The notes under the pieces: generated by a model | Told to the model about the DNA's origin: nothing | The model's database searches: none | The model's input: only the letters and a program-made list of their open reading frames with translations | Shown here: piece after piece, positions 43,301 to 55,150 of the stretch | How positions within the stretch are numbered: position 1 is the stretch's first letter | How the letters are laid out: each line of letters opens with the position of its first letter | From: Herpomyces periplanetae | Lineage: Eukaryota > Ascomycota > Laboulbeniomycetes > Herpomycetales > Herpomycetaceae | Reading direction: 5' to 3' | NCBI GenBank assembly: GCA_009733715.1 | Contig: WMKJ01000031.1 | Location: 1-64,000, forward strand | DNA: 64,000 nucleotides | Translations under genes and position numbers: made by a program

Positions 43301-43950
43301 GTACATCAACTTCAATTTAACTTTTAGAAATCTTCCTTGATACAAAATCTTCACGCAGCGTACTTTTAAAATATATTTTGCCTGTCAATCACGATTCACT
43401 CAATCGTTTGGCTTGAGTATAACTTCCGACTTGCTATACACACTACATCCAGGAAAAACTTTTTCCCAATCCACCAGGTCACGGGTGCAATAGATGGATG
43501 ATGATGATGTAATCATTGCGTCATTGAATGTTTTGGGTTAGAACATAGGTTAAGGTTAGCCGAAAAGAAGCAGGGTAGACAAGTAAAAGAGGTTCACTGT
43601 GTGATCCAATGAACAATTTTGAGGTGAGGGATGAGAGGGGAAATGTTAGTTAACGAAAACAATGAAAAAATCTAGTCGATTTTTGAGGAATTGAATGAAA
43701 AATCTAGTAGGTAGATAAAGTACCATTAAAAAAATTCAACGTTTAAAACAAACTTTTTAGAAAGGATTTAACTTGTAATAAAAGAAGAACCTTTTTATTT
43801 CAACTTAATCAAAACAATTATCTCAATTTACGGCTTACACCAACTAGCCAAAAAACTCTTTAACTCAAATTAAAATCCATATGTAAACTTTCTATAAAAC
43901 AATATCTCCAATGCCAATACGTAAACTCATTAGTCGTATGATCCCCTCTT
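40319..43950. other. 3.6-kb intergenic region, partly pyrimidine-rich
   Basis: From about 40400 to 42500 the + strand is C/T-rich, reading away from the phosphatase start. A TATA-like GAGTATAAAATG occurs at about 41297-41308. A six-unit pentamer array lies at 40596-40625. No coding or RNA gene recognised; 42.5-43.9 kb is AT-rich without features. Confidence 0.45.
40596..40625. repeat. Pentamer-phased array, 6 units
   Basis: Units agatt, tagct, tggtt, tgatt, tggct, tgtgt; resembles the RRRYT units at 28346-28455. Confidence 0.5.
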
Positions 43951-44302
43951 CCGCACGTCGGCCGGCCCGATTCTCCCCGCGAAATTTCCCGCGTGCTTAG
44001 TAGGAAATCTGGAACGTCACGTGACACAAATGTACAATCGACGGTAGTGCGTTCTAAGAAGCGAAATTTGTTAGACGACGGCTTCAAATGAAAGGGTTTG
44101 AAGTGATTTTGAAATATTTTAAGCTTTAGTTAACGAACAAAAAGTTTTTTTAACGTTTAATTTGACATTGAAGGAAATTATTTCAATGTTGAACCGTCAT
44201 TTGGCCATTTAATCTATCCAAATCTGGAGACTATACTGATATGATTCTGTTGTGAAATTGTACTAAGGTTAAAGATATCTAATATCTTTTAATCCGTAAA
44301 TT
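43951..44302 (+). promoter_or_regulatory. Candidate promoter of the CAND1 gene
   Basis: A GC-rich island in AT-rich surroundings (43950-44010) is followed by the extended palindrome TCACGTGA (44017-44024), 280 bp upstream of the ATG at 44303. A 75-codon minus-strand frame crossing it has no family match that I recognise and is probably chance. Promoter role inferred from position and motif. Confidence 0.5.
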
Positions 44303-47300
44303 ATGATTTTATCCAGTGAAACGGAACATGAGATTCAGAATGCCTTGGAAAATTTAAATCGGAATGATTTTGACGGCCGCTTTATGGCTCTTCGTGATCT
44401 CTACAATTTGATAAATAATTTACCCGGGGATTCCAGAGTAGTCAAAGGGCAAACGTATCGGTTACTTGTTGACGGGTTGATTGACTCCCTCCAAGATTCA
44501 AATGGCGAGGTACAAACACAAGCCTTGAAATTAATTACGCCTGTTGTGCGAAGAGGTCCATTGCATGGCTTACAAACTTTACTACTTCGAATATGCTTTA
44601 TAGGATCAACTGAATCACAAGATAGGTGTACTTCTGTATTGGCTTTGAAAGCTGTAATTGATGCGATTGATCATGTTGACGGTGATAAGTTAAATGATGA
44701 AGATACTCCCTATGCTTTCAAGCTAATTCGTGAAATTTTAATCCCCCACCTAATCGGGAAATCTATTTTTACAGATTGTGAGATGCGAATGGACAATTCT
44801 AACAAGCCTTTCCAAGGATTACTACGTGTCAATTTAGATGCCCTATCCGAAAGTAATATCATCGATATTCTAGCTGATGTTATCAAATGGTACGGTAACA
44901 TGTTTACTGTTGAGGAGTATTATGCTATTCAAGACTCATTGGTTGAAATGATTCAGTCAAATAGAATTTCTTTAGGCCTTGGAAAAAAAGTCGTTTATTG
45001 TTTGGTTAACCTAGCTCAGAACTATGACGATGAGCATTATAAGCTTTTTACCGACCTTATTTCGCTTGGCCTGCTTCAGCATGACTCTCCAAGAATGCAA
45101 AATTTATACTTAATCCTTGTCATAACGTTGCTTCGCTCATCAGCTCATCGACTCCAACGATATTCATGGGCAATTGTAAACTCTTTATTTGCAATTCTTG
45201 CTATTGAGGCTGACACGTACGAAGAACAAAACAGTAGAATTAATAAGTCAAATGATGCCATGATAATGGATAGTGCTGAACTAAAAACAAAAAGGCAAGA
45301 GGAACAGGAGTTAGCCTTGAATGCGATTGAAAATTACGTCAAGCATTGTCCTGAATTTATGCGGAAATTTGACCGTCAAGTTCTTCATTGTGCGGTGAAA
45401 TACTTGAATTTTGACAGTTGCGATTGCAGTACGGATGTGGAAATCATTGATGAAGCGAGCTACGATATCAACTATATTGACGGAACAGAAGTATTGTGTA
45501 TAGAAGGAGATATGAACGAGGATGTGAATTGGCGACTTAGACGAAACAGTGCCAGACTTTTGACTGCATGCATTATACATTGGGGCAATGAACATGCCGA
45601 AACTATAGTTGGCCAAACAGCATGTATACTAACTTCACGCTTATCAGTGGCCCAAGAAAGTGTACAAATTGAGATATTAGCTGCTCTTACACACATGGTG
45701 TCGTGTATCGTCCAGCTTGAACAGCATTCAATTGTTAGTAAAGCTGTAAATACATTCATCGATATATCGCAAGATCTTTTGAGAAAGTGTGCGATTTTTG
45801 TAGCCGAAGGGAATGGTGAATTAAAAAATGCAGCGGTAATCCTTTTGACCAGTTTAACCAAAGTTAAGGGAGTTAACCTTAATATAATTTTAGAGGATCT
45901 TTTTACAGATATATCCACGATTATATACGAGGAATGGTCACAAGAGAAAGATACAATTCTCTTAGTTAACATACTTAAAATGTTAATTATGCTAGTTAAA
46001 TGTTGCGATACCGGTCATTTGGTATCGTATTTGGATATAGTTTGGAGTTGTTTACGGCAAGCTTCGCTACACCGGCACGCCAAAGTCGGTGTAGAGGCGT
46101 TTCAAGTGATTCTCACTTACATTGAGGCAATTTTTGGGCCGGATAATCCAGTGCACAGGAATGATGAATATCAAAAGCATATGAACATTTTATTTAACTT
46201 AATTATAGAAAGAATTAACCGGGTCAAACTGGATTGCGAAGTTCGATGTCGAGCGATTAATGCATTAGGTAGCTTATTATTTTTCAGCGTCCAAAGTGAA
46301 TGGGGATTGGAGGACGAAAAAGTTAACAATGGTTTGGGCGTTTTAGCAAAACAATTAGCCTGTGAAGTAACTCGCACAAGTGCTATTGAAACGATTGAAT
46401 TTTTTTCTGAAAGAGCTACGATGTGGGAAGGGTGGAGAATACAATGGATTTCGCAAGTTTTATGCGAATTGTGCAAGTTGGCTGCTAAACCGAGTCTAAC
46501 GGTTCGTAGTGCTAGTTTTGAAGCAATTAAAGCGCTAATATCCAACATGAAAGTTGGAAAGCTTCTTTACAAGCTACCATGCGAGATACGGGTAATAAGT
46601 AGATTAGCAACTGAAGCCAGTGTATCTAGGGATGCACGAGTGCTGAGCGCTACTTTACATATTTTGGCCCGGCTAATGGAAGTGGGATGTGAAATTTTAC
46701 TGGAAGATCAAGGTTTTCTAGAAAAGTTTTTTCACCTTACATTAAGAGGCACCCGGTGTAATAGTGTTGTCAACGGTCTTATTGATCTAGGAGAAGTTAT
46801 GGCTCGCTCGGGATTGGCGAGAACGTTCGTGAAGTGGTTAGCTGAGCGAATGAAGGAAGCTGACCTATCGATGGGTGGGGGTATCGTGTTAAGTAAAGTT
46901 CTTGGTGGTATGATCGTGAAAGGAAATGATATGATATTGGTTGGCGAATTTATGCAATGGGCCCTTGATTGGGAAAGTTTGGAAAAGTGTTGTGTTGGGT
47001 TGATGGTGTTAGGTGAAGTAGCGTATCTAAAGGGTTCTTCAGCAGGAATTGGACCTGAATTGTTTACACGGTACTTGACTTCAGATCAATGGGATGAAAA
47101 AGGGATTCCAGCCGTGGCAGCCAAAGCCATGGGTAAGGCCGGACTAGGCCCTGGGAATGTGGAGGTTTACATGGGAAAGTTACTGGAGGAGATTGACCAA
47201 TTTGACATGGGAGAACATTGGTTAGAAGTTCTTCGAGAAATGTTAATAAAGGGGGAAACTGTAACGGAATTGAGCAAAGCAATAAAAAACATTTGGAACT

Positions 47301-48295
47301 TACTGACAGCACGATGGCAAGATTGCAAGAAAAAGAATCGTTGCGTGGAATGTATAGGGCGTTTAGTAGGCTACGATTTTCCGGCTTATCTTAAGCAATT
47401 TGAGGTAAGTTTATCATGGGTAAATATGATTAGACAAAATTACTGATAGATTTGGGGGGTTCAGACTATTCTCAAGGATGGTAATGAGCAAGAACGTGAA
47501 ATGGTGTTACTGACTATTAAATATACATTTGAGGTGGAAGAATCACGACTTAAGCACAGTTTACAAGGGAGTGAACGTTTAGTGTTTCGGGAGATTCTTC
47601 GAGGAATGTTAACAGATGATAATGTGGGTAACCGGAAAACTGGGTTTAATAGTCTGAAATGGATGATTGCCAAAGGTCACAAAGTATTTGGGGATGAGGA
47701 AACCACATTTTTAATTGAACGAACGGTAATGGAAATGGCCATTGATGAAAGTTTAGTTGAACGGGTAAAAATGGGTCCATTTTCGTATAAAATAGATCTT
47801 GGGTATCCGCTACGATTAAGTGCATTCGAGCTAGCATTGGCTCTGTTGGATGGCTGTGATGAATGGAAAGGTCGAAAGGAAGGTCTGGAAAAGATTGTCG
47901 ATGGAGTTATTGGTGGATTAGAAGATGAGCATGAAATACGATTAATCAGTCTCATTGTGTTAGAAAAGATGATCAAGTTAGAAGGGAGCTTAATTGGACC
48001 TAGAATCGGTATAATTGTCGAACGGTTCAGAGGAATGATGAAATATGAGATGAACGAGCTGACCGTGAAGCAAGATTTGGAGAAAGTGTTTGAAGAGCAA
48101 AGCATAGTCATGAGACTTTCTAAAGGTTTTGAACGATGGTTCCACGCAGATGACCGGCAAATTTTAGGTGATGAGGCAAAAAGTATATGGAAAAACTTTT
48201 GGCAATGGATAAATGAAGGATTTGGTGAACGAATGGGCAAGCTGAACAATGATGATGATGATGACGATATAGATTACACCCGGCGAAAATCATGA
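44303..48295 (+). CDS. candA: CAND1/TIP120 homologue (cullin-associated NEDD8-dissociated protein)
   Basis: Two exons: 44303-47404 and 47465-48295, phase 0 across a 60-nt intron (GTAAGT...TTCAG); 1310 aa, close to animal and plant CAND1 (about 1230). The protein is a string of HEAT-like helices. The N-terminus has DFDGRFMALRDLYNLI and SLQDSNGEVQTQALKLITPV, matching the CAND1 head. The TIP120 C-terminal domain starts near residue 1135 with VKMGPFSYKIDLGYPLRLSA, matching the family motif VExGPFKHxVDDGLxLRKAA. CAND1 exchanges substrate-receptor modules on un-neddylated cullin-RING ligases in nucleus and cytoplasm. In Aspergillus nidulans the protein is made from two separate genes; here it is one uninterrupted gene. 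The extreme C-terminus has a six-Asp run from GAT/GAC repeats. Nnf1 follows in tandem. Confidence 0.92.
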
Positions 48296-48900
48296 CAATA
48301 CAAACGGCAATAAATCTCAATAGTGTTAAATTGAAGGACAATAGAATTCTGGATGTCATGAAAAGAAATTGATTAATGGTCATATTTAAACGATAAATAA
48401 GGGCGAATATAAGCATTTCCATTTGAAACCTAACAGGATGAACCAAATATTACCCAAATAGGGAATTTTGCGCCACTCCGTAGGGAACCGGATGAGCCGA
48501 AGTTGCGGCATGCCGAGAAGAGCAGGTGCGTCCAAATGGGGCTTGGCACGGCAAAAAACCACAAAATCCGGAAATACGGAATCTTATAGCCCCCTCGGCA
48601 ACAGTTGCGGGGGTTCGGTCTTGGCATAATATAACAGGATCCGAACGGAAAGAATGAAAGCCGATGTGGGACAATTTGGGATAAATAGGCGGCCTGTTGG
48701 GGAAGAATTTGTGACACGGGGCGCGTAAACCGGGGAACTATTGACAAATTTCTTGCCAATCGCTATGCCAGTGTATGGACGTGCGCACAAGATATTTTAT
48801 GTACATTGGATTATCATTCAGATTAGATATTTTAGAGTAGTGTATCCACACTCATACATACACCCAGAATTTTAGCTCGGTGAAACACAAAGCATGCAAG
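48296..48900 (+). promoter_or_regulatory. CAND1-nnf1 spacer with candidate nnf1 promoter
   Basis: 605 bp. The middle (48460-48740) is GC-richer than its flanks, with TTTGGGATAAATAGGCGG (around 48677-48694) as a weak TATA-like element reading toward nnf1. No CACGTG. Several short minus-strand frames overlap but have no recognisable content. Confidence 0.35.
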
Positions 48901-49689
48901 ATGGAAAACACGAGCGGTCAGGACGACGGAGTCAAGTTTACTAACGGTGAAGTATCACCTCCTCCGCCATCACCCCCGGATGCCACACAACCGGGGCCGC
49001 GAGCACAAGCGTTACAACAGGCCTTTTCTTACGCTTTAAAAGCGACACTTAGCAAAGTCACCTACGCAAAATTTGCCGAATGCTTTCCCCACTTTGCCGC
49101 TACGCCAGCGTCGTGTTCGCCTATGGCTGGTGCGGCCGGTGACGGTGGCGACGCGTGTGACAGTGTGAGCAATCCGCTACGGGATTTTTGGCAAGAGTTT
49201 ATCGAACGTTTAGGTCAGGCGTGTCACGCACAATTTAACGAAATTCTCGTACAAAAGCGAGTGGTCACTTCGTTAAACGCACTGGATCGTATTATAAGTC
49301 AAGCCCGTGAACGCAGAGCCCGCGCAACGTGCGAATCGAACCAAAAAAATGACGCAACGTCGTCGTCAGCCTCTCCTTTGCCTCATTTACTCTCTCCACA
49401 CGAGCTTACCAACCTACATCTGCGCTTCACATTAACGCCCCATATTAATGTCCTGGCCGCAGATACGGTTAACCTGCAGGCTGAAAATGTTAACTTGTAC
49501 GCTCACTACGAACAACAGCTAGCTACATTGCGCCGCATTTACTCAACCGTTACTACAACCGTCGACCAGGTTCGCAAGGCTAGTCAGTCTCTCGACAAAT
49601 CTTCCCTGTCCGATTCTACTTTACCTCTTCACACCCAACTAGAACGTCAAATCCTACACTTTGATCAACTACTTGCCAACTCCCTGTAA
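48901..49689 (+). CDS. nnf1: Kinetochore MIS12/MIND complex subunit Nnf1
   Basis: Single exon, 262 aa from the ATG at 48901 (AAGATGG context); an in-frame GTG upstream is ignored. A Pro-rich head of about 40 residues leads into the family core RAQALQQAFSYALKATLSKV, then TYAKFAECFPHF, PLRDFWQEFIERLGQACHAQ, FNEILVQKRVVTSLNALDRI and, after a Ser-rich loop, LSPHELTNLHLRF followed by a coiled coil to the C-terminus. This order of segments is that of Nnf1/PMF1. Nnf1 pairs with Mtw1 in the MIND complex that links centromeric CENP-C to the Ndc80 complex. The Cys/Ala/Gly-rich insertion at about residues 62-85 is unusual. Its 3' end faces the PH-domain gene 212 bp away. Confidence 0.87.
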   Translation: MENTSGQDDGVKFTNGEVSPPPPSPPDATQPGPRAQALQQAFSYALKATLSKVTYAKFAECFPHFAATPASCSPMAGAAGDGGDACDSVSNPLRDFWQEFIERLGQACHAQFNEILVQKRVVTSLNALDRIISQARERRARATCESNQKNDATSSSASPLPHLLSPHELTNLHLRFTLTPHINVLAADTVNLQAENVNLYAHYEQQLATLRRIYSTVTTTVDQVRKASQSLDKSSLSDSTLPLHTQLERQILHFDQLLANSL

Positions 49690-49901
49690 GCGTCGCTGTG
49701 TACGCCTCCATCCACACACTTAATTAACTGTACTGTAACGTTGTATGTTAAACATTTGCACTCTATTTTACTACACGATATGTCGGAACCAAATCTTACA
49801 AAGTCACAAGCCTCTTTCGCACCTTGATAAATGTGCCACCATCCCTATAATGTAAATGTCATCAGTATCATCATAGTCCTCCGTCATCAAGAGCTCTATT
49901 A

Positions 49902-52775
49902 TCAGATCTTCCCAAAGGCCACTGATACGGACTTTGGAACTGCACTAACACGCCGTATAACCGTTACCGATGATAGTCCGCCACCTGGTTTACCACCACC
50001 ACCGACGGTGCCACCTCCTCCATCACTTAATAACATTGACTTGGAAATATCCAATGATGAAGAATCCTTGCCCATAGGTTCTTTCGCCACACCCTCATAA
50101 TCCATCACAACGTTGCATCTACCAACATCCACAGCCTCCCCCAAACTATCATTACATCGCCCTGATGACTCTGCAGTTCTTTCACTCTCGTCCGGACTCG
50201 ACAGTCCTTCTCCGCTGCCTGATTCGTACACTGCATCAAATAAACTTTCGTCGCTGTCAATCCTCCAAAATTCCTGTGTCAACGATACTCCGTCCGTGCC
50301 AATGTCTACGTTGACGGATTCAGCGGGAAATACATCTGCAGCCGGAGTCTCTGGAAGAGATGTAGCAATGCTACTACTACCTGCATAATCCCCACCATCC
50401 TGAAAGCCAATTACTTGACCAGACGGTACACTCGGTACTACGTCGTCATAAGGAGGAGGTTCATCCGAATCCCAAGATCTATGTTCCACGTTATTTGAGC
50501 TATCCGTCACCAGCGTATCGCCTGTATGCCTAACACTGCGGAAGCCCGATATGCGACGTAACAACCGGTAGCGACCACTTTCACTTCCGCTTGATAACGA
50601 CGAAAGCATTCCGCCGCACCCCACACTATTGGGGTGCGACGATGTAGTCCCATTGTAATAATACTCTGAATCATTGTGCGTGTTAGTTCCCGGGGGGATC
50701 CATACTTCTAAGCCAGCGACATCCTCGCAAATTCGCATACGGCATCCCTTATACAAGATGATTTGGGAGGCGCGTGGTGACGAATAGAAGAGTATTGGGG
50801 CTATCCTTCGACGGTAGCGTATCGATGTTGTGGGTATTTCGGAACCATTCGTTCGGCTTCGTGTTGCCGACTTACTTCTGGTGTGCGAATCTTGATGTGG
50901 TTGTTCTTCCCTCGTTGAACCAACTAATCGTTCTCCAGTACCGCGAACGAAAGCGTTTGGAGGCTGTCGGCCTGATCCCCGGGATGACATGTCACCAGTA
51001 GGAATTGCTGCTGATACTCTTTCATCTGATATGCTATTTGACTCACGCCGTCGTGATGAAAGTCGACTCACATCACCACCATCGTAGCTGGAGTTCCGAG
51101 AACTAAATGGATTTCCGGGATTCCAGAGTAAAACATTTTCCCACTCAGTCTCGTGATCAACAGTACGAGATTCTTCCGGTAAAACCATCTCCTCTTCATC
51201 TTCACGAGGAGCCGTTCTGGTCGAAGTTTCTGATGATGATGCCTCCCCTACACCCCTAGCGAAATCAGGGTACATAGTCTCAAAAAGTTGTTCTTGCTGT
51301 TCGACCAACCGGCGACTAAATCCCATTTCACTGCCAATGCCATACCGTGATCCTGCTGCCACCACGGTTCCAGATCCATTATCAGACCGACCGCCTGCAT
51401 GACTGGACCTGTTTCCATGGGCAGCCCACCGTCGAGGATTGGCGTTCACGGATCCTAGCCAAAACATTGAGGAAAAATTCCCCTCTAATAGCCTCATCCT
51501 TTGGCCACGGCGGGGCAAGGTACGCTGTCTAGGTTCACTACGCACTTCTAAGGGTAAACTTATGTCAATAGCTTGACACATTTTCTCGACCCAGTCCAAC
51601 ATATTACACTCTGTTGGAGCACACAATAAAAATTGTTCGGCCTCGGCTCGAACTCTGAAGACGAATTCTCGCTTAGGCTTAAAACGAGCCGAATTGGCAC
51701 GAAAAGCTGCTTCATGACTAGCAGGAAGAAAAGAAGTAACAGATAAAAATAAATGCCATTTTGCTAACGTGGTTTTGTGCCTTGCTAAAACGGGTCGATG
51801 ATCCAAAGCAATACCAACTTCGGCATGTTGCAAAGAGTAGCTTCCAAGTAACTTGCCAATGGGAACATTTTTAAAATCTGACAAGCAAGTCCCGTCATTT
51901 GAACCGGTTGAATTAGAACCACGTAAGTTGTGCATCGAAAATACTGACCACGGTTTATATCGGTATAAATGTAAGGAAGAACCATGCAAAATAGCGTAAC
52001 AATCAACCCACGAGCTTGAATTTGCACATTCAAACGGAGTTATTAACTCCCGCCGTAAAGCAAGAAGGCCTTCCATATGCACGGTGCATGAGTACGGCGG
52101 AGGAAGATCATTCGGTGCGGATGAAGCAGTTGACTCTGAGACACATGTCGACGAGTTACCGCGAGATGGGGCAGAGGTCGGCTTTCGAGTACGTAAAGCG
52201 GCCCCCCACCATTTGGAATCTTCCCGAGATTCTTCGTCGAGGACGGGTGAACAACAAAATGTGTTACTATAGCCGAGAGTTTGCATTCTTTCGGATAAAA
52301 CGGCCGACTGGACAGCACGAAGGTTTGTGGTATCATGAAACATGTTATCGGGGGCCAAGGCATGACTGCCCATCATGAATGAAGTATGCCTGGTGGAGTT
52401 ACCAAGTGTGGTGATAGACGATGAATGTAACGTAGATCGTGATCGTGATAAATTTTCCGTGGAGCGCATAGTATTGCCGATACCCCTGCTTCGGCTTGAT
52501 AATCTACCACTGGACGTTAACTCATCATCATCGTCATCATCGTCATCGTTACTCGGTCCCAATGAAGCTAAACGGGAATGATTCGACGAGTAAGATGATT
52601 GGGTGGAAGTCTCTTGTCTCGTTGGCCGAACAAAAGCTCGTAAACTCTGCCGACGTTTGTCCCGCTGGCTTGGGGCAGAGATACTGTCGCTACGACCACT
52701 GTTGGTAATGCCACTTGAAGTTTGTAATCCCGATAACCCTGAAAAATGATCCACTAAAGAAAATCTGGAGAGCAT
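49902..52775 (-). CDS. PH-domain protein with two PPxY motifs
   Basis: Single exon, 957 aa. The head is Ser/Arg-rich with an eight-Asp run near residue 78. A PH domain spans about residues 230-402: it opens VHMEGLLALRRELITPF, continues WVDCYAILHGSSLHLYRYKP, contains FVFRVRAEAEQFLLCAPTEC and ends in the helix WVEKMCQAIDISLPL. This layout is that of a family of filamentous-fungal PH proteins of unknown role. PPPY motifs occur just before the PH domain (about 226) and at about 773 (EPPPYDDV), which could recruit WW domains of Rsp5/NEDD4-type ligases; inference. A second conserved-looking block, APILFYSSPRASQIILYKGC and GLEVWIPPGTN, lies near 650-690. Likely a peripheral membrane scaffold. No intron is needed. 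Confidence 0.85.
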   Translation of the reverse strand: MLSRFSLVDHFSGLSGLQTSSGITNSGRSDSISAPSQRDKRRQSLRAFVRPTRQETSTQSSYSSNHSRLASLGPSNDDDDDDDDELTSSGRLSSRSRGIGNTMRSTENLSRSRSTLHSSSITTLGNSTRHTSFMMGSHALAPDNMFHDTTNLRAVQSAVLSERMQTLGYSNTFCCSPVLDEESREDSKWWGAALRTRKPTSAPSRGNSSTCVSESTASSAPNDLPPPYSCTVHMEGLLALRRELITPFECANSSSWVDCYAILHGSSLHLYRYKPWSVFSMHNLRGSNSTGSNDGTCLSDFKNVPIGKLLGSYSLQHAEVGIALDHRPVLARHKTTLAKWHLFLSVTSFLPASHEAAFRANSARFKPKREFVFRVRAEAEQFLLCAPTECNMLDWVEKMCQAIDISLPLEVRSEPRQRTLPRRGQRMRLLEGNFSSMFWLGSVNANPRRWAAHGNRSSHAGGRSDNGSGTVVAAGSRYGIGSEMGFSRRLVEQQEQLFETMYPDFARGVGEASSSETSTRTAPREDEEEMVLPEESRTVDHETEWENVLLWNPGNPFSSRNSSYDGGDVSRLSSRRRESNSISDERVSAAIPTGDMSSRGSGRQPPNAFVRGTGERLVGSTREEQPHQDSHTRSKSATRSRTNGSEIPTTSIRYRRRIAPILFYSSPRASQIILYKGCRMRICEDVAGLEVWIPPGTNTHNDSEYYYNGTTSSHPNSVGCGGMLSSLSSGSESGRYRLLRRISGFRSVRHTGDTLVTDSSNNVEHRSWDSDEPPPYDDVVPSVPSGQVIGFQDGGDYAGSSSIATSLPETPAADVFPAESVNVDIGTDGVSLTQEFWRIDSDESLFDAVYESGSGEGLSSPDESERTAESSGRCNDSLGEAVDVGRCNVVMDYEGVAKEPMGKDSSSLDISKSMLLSDGGGGTVGGGGKPGGGLSSVTVIRRVSAVPKSVSVAFGKI

Positions 52776-55150
52776 AGTTTAAGCGGTAAAAAAAAATTTG
52801 ATTGCTAAGAAAGAAAATGGAAATGGTTAATTCTCGCAATTTGACTGTTTGAGCTAAGTTTACAAGCTCAAGGGAATGCTAGTTAGATAATGATGAATCG
52901 CGGTCGATTTAAATAAAATCTATCTAGAAGGATTAGTAAACGAGTATGGAGGAACGATGACTAACGAATCGGGGGAAAATGCTGTAAAACCTGGCGGGAA
53001 CGAGGAACGTGGCAAGGAAAAGAGCGACAAACGAAAGAAAAAAAAACACGACGGTAGAAAATGTGTGTAGGATAGAAAGATGGAGTCAAATGAGTAATGG
53101 GGAAAAGAAATGAGTTGGTGGGGATTAACGCGAGTAAGAGAACACACCAACTGATGGATAAACGAATCTTAGTGATGAAGATGATGATGATAGGATGAAG
53201 TACGAAGGTAATGAAAGGAGACAATAATGATGATGATGGGGGACAAGCCAAGAGTGATAGTTATCACAGTGCTAAAACAACGTGAGAGAAGACGTGTAAG
53301 GTATTGGGAAGTGGTTGTGCAAAGTTTGGAATTAGGGATAAGGTTAAGAGTTTAAGGAAAAATAAGAAAAGTGATGAAGATGGGCAAGTAAAGTCAAGCT
53401 GGTGCATACGTCGGCAGTGGGACGAGGAACAAAATGCATGTTTTGGAATGGCAGACAACGCAGATTGGAAATTATAAATAGAAGAAACTTGATTCTGGGT
53501 AATGTAGTTGCCAAGTTCTCGTCTTCGCCGGTTATGTACGAGAGCGGGCATGCGAGTACTCTTAGGTAGTGATATGGGTAATGCTAGGTAGGATGACGAT
53601 GAATCAATGAGTATAAAAAATAAACAGGACTTACACTGCGATAAAATTTAACACGGTTAACTCCGCGTGTCGTTAAGGCACGACACTATTTTGAGAGAAG
53701 GGTAAGTACTCGGTACTCAGCAGGAGGATGAAAAAGAAAAGGAAGGAAAGAGAATGAAAGAAGAAAGAGAAGTAAGACGAGACTTGGACGAGTGTTAGGT
53801 ATGAAAATGGAAGAGGAAGAGGGTGAGTAAGATGGATAAGGCAGCGGAAGTGATATGGACGGGATGAATAAAGTGGGAAAGCCTCGGGCAAGGACGGTAA
53901 ACGACAAAGCCCTAAGAAAGTCCGATGGGAGAAAGGGATCGCGCAAAATGAGAAGTGAAATATACGAAACAAGTGTGAGATAGTGGGCAAAGGGGATGAA
54001 CAATGAAATAAGATAGTTGGGGACAGAGGGTAAGAATGAGGACGACTTGACAGACAAACAGTGTCGAAGCCAAACAAAAGTGAGGATGCGTTATAAAGTG
54101 GGTTATAAGAGCGACAAGGATGGGTAAGTGTGGCGGTTAATATGGTATCCCTAACCACAAGGTATGATGGGATGAGTAAACGTGAGCAAAAGAACTTAGG
54201 GGAAAAAGTGACGAGACAGAAAGGATGGGCAACGAAAACAGCAGAAGTGATGACGGTGATCTAGGATAGGGTGTATTGAACAGATGATAGCGGCGGCGGT
54301 AGCGATGGCGGGGGAGAGGGAAAAATGAGGAAAAACAGTAGTATATAGTAATAGGATTGAGGTAAGATGATGTGGTAATGGTGGCAATAGCAAGAATAGT
54401 GAATAGAGATGTAGTAAGGCCAAAGGCTATGATGACAAGGCAAAGTGTAGGGAAGAAAGGGGAGATGTAAGAGGGTAAAAGAAAGCTGTGGGCGAAGATA
54501 AGATGAAATTAGAAACGAGTTGGATAGCGCGTAAACGGAGAGATTTAAGAGTTAGTGGAAGAGGACCGGATTTGGCAAGCCGAAGAAGCAATCGAGACGG
54601 GGTCATGACAGAAAAAGAGGAAAGGAATGGAAAAGTAGATGGACGAATAGTTCAGAGAAGGAAGAATACGTGAAAGATTTGAAAGGAATAATAAAAGTCG
54701 TTGGTATGAAGAAAGGCTGGAAGTGAGCGAATAGAGAAGAGGTTAATAAACTGGATTGTGATACGAGGAGGGAAGAAAACGCGATGATTTAGGCGGAGTG
54801 GTTAGCCGTGCGTGGCAAAAGGAAGGTGATGGAGAAATAAAGGAACAAGACAGGACCCAATCTGAAGCGACATAACACGACATGACACGAAAGGTTCGCA
54901 CAAGAAGTGGAAGGTGGAGAGGAATGGATTGATGAAGAAGCGAGGGAATAAGGGTGAAGAAGAGCATGAACGAGTGTGGAAAAGAGGGAGGGGAAGAAGC
55001 AAGTGGTAAAGTCTCGAGGAAATAAAAGATATAAAAAAGGGAGAAAGAAGGGAAGAAATAATTGTAGAGATAGAGAGCATAAGAAGATGAAAGAACGCAT
55101 AAATAATTAATGGCGATTGTGGTGATGATATCGCGTTAAATCCACCAGAA
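52776..55150 (-). other. Probable long 5' leader of the PH-domain gene
   Basis: The + strand is strongly purine-rich for about 2.3 kb, so the PH-gene sense strand is C/T-rich. No recognisable protein on either strand; the minus-strand frames are Ser/Phe/Leu/Pro strings. A five-unit pentamer array is at 54866-54890. The tract ends at the GC-rich core at 55.15 kb. Whether it is transcribed is inference. Confidence 0.45.
54866..54890. repeat. Pentamer-phased array, 5 units
   Basis: Units agcga, cataa, cacga, catga, cacga. Confidence 0.4.

Noticed and set aside
43860-44087. 75-codon minus-strand frame by the CAND1 promoter
   Set aside because: Not low-complexity, but has no family match I recognise and overlaps the GC-rich promoter patch with TCACGTGA.
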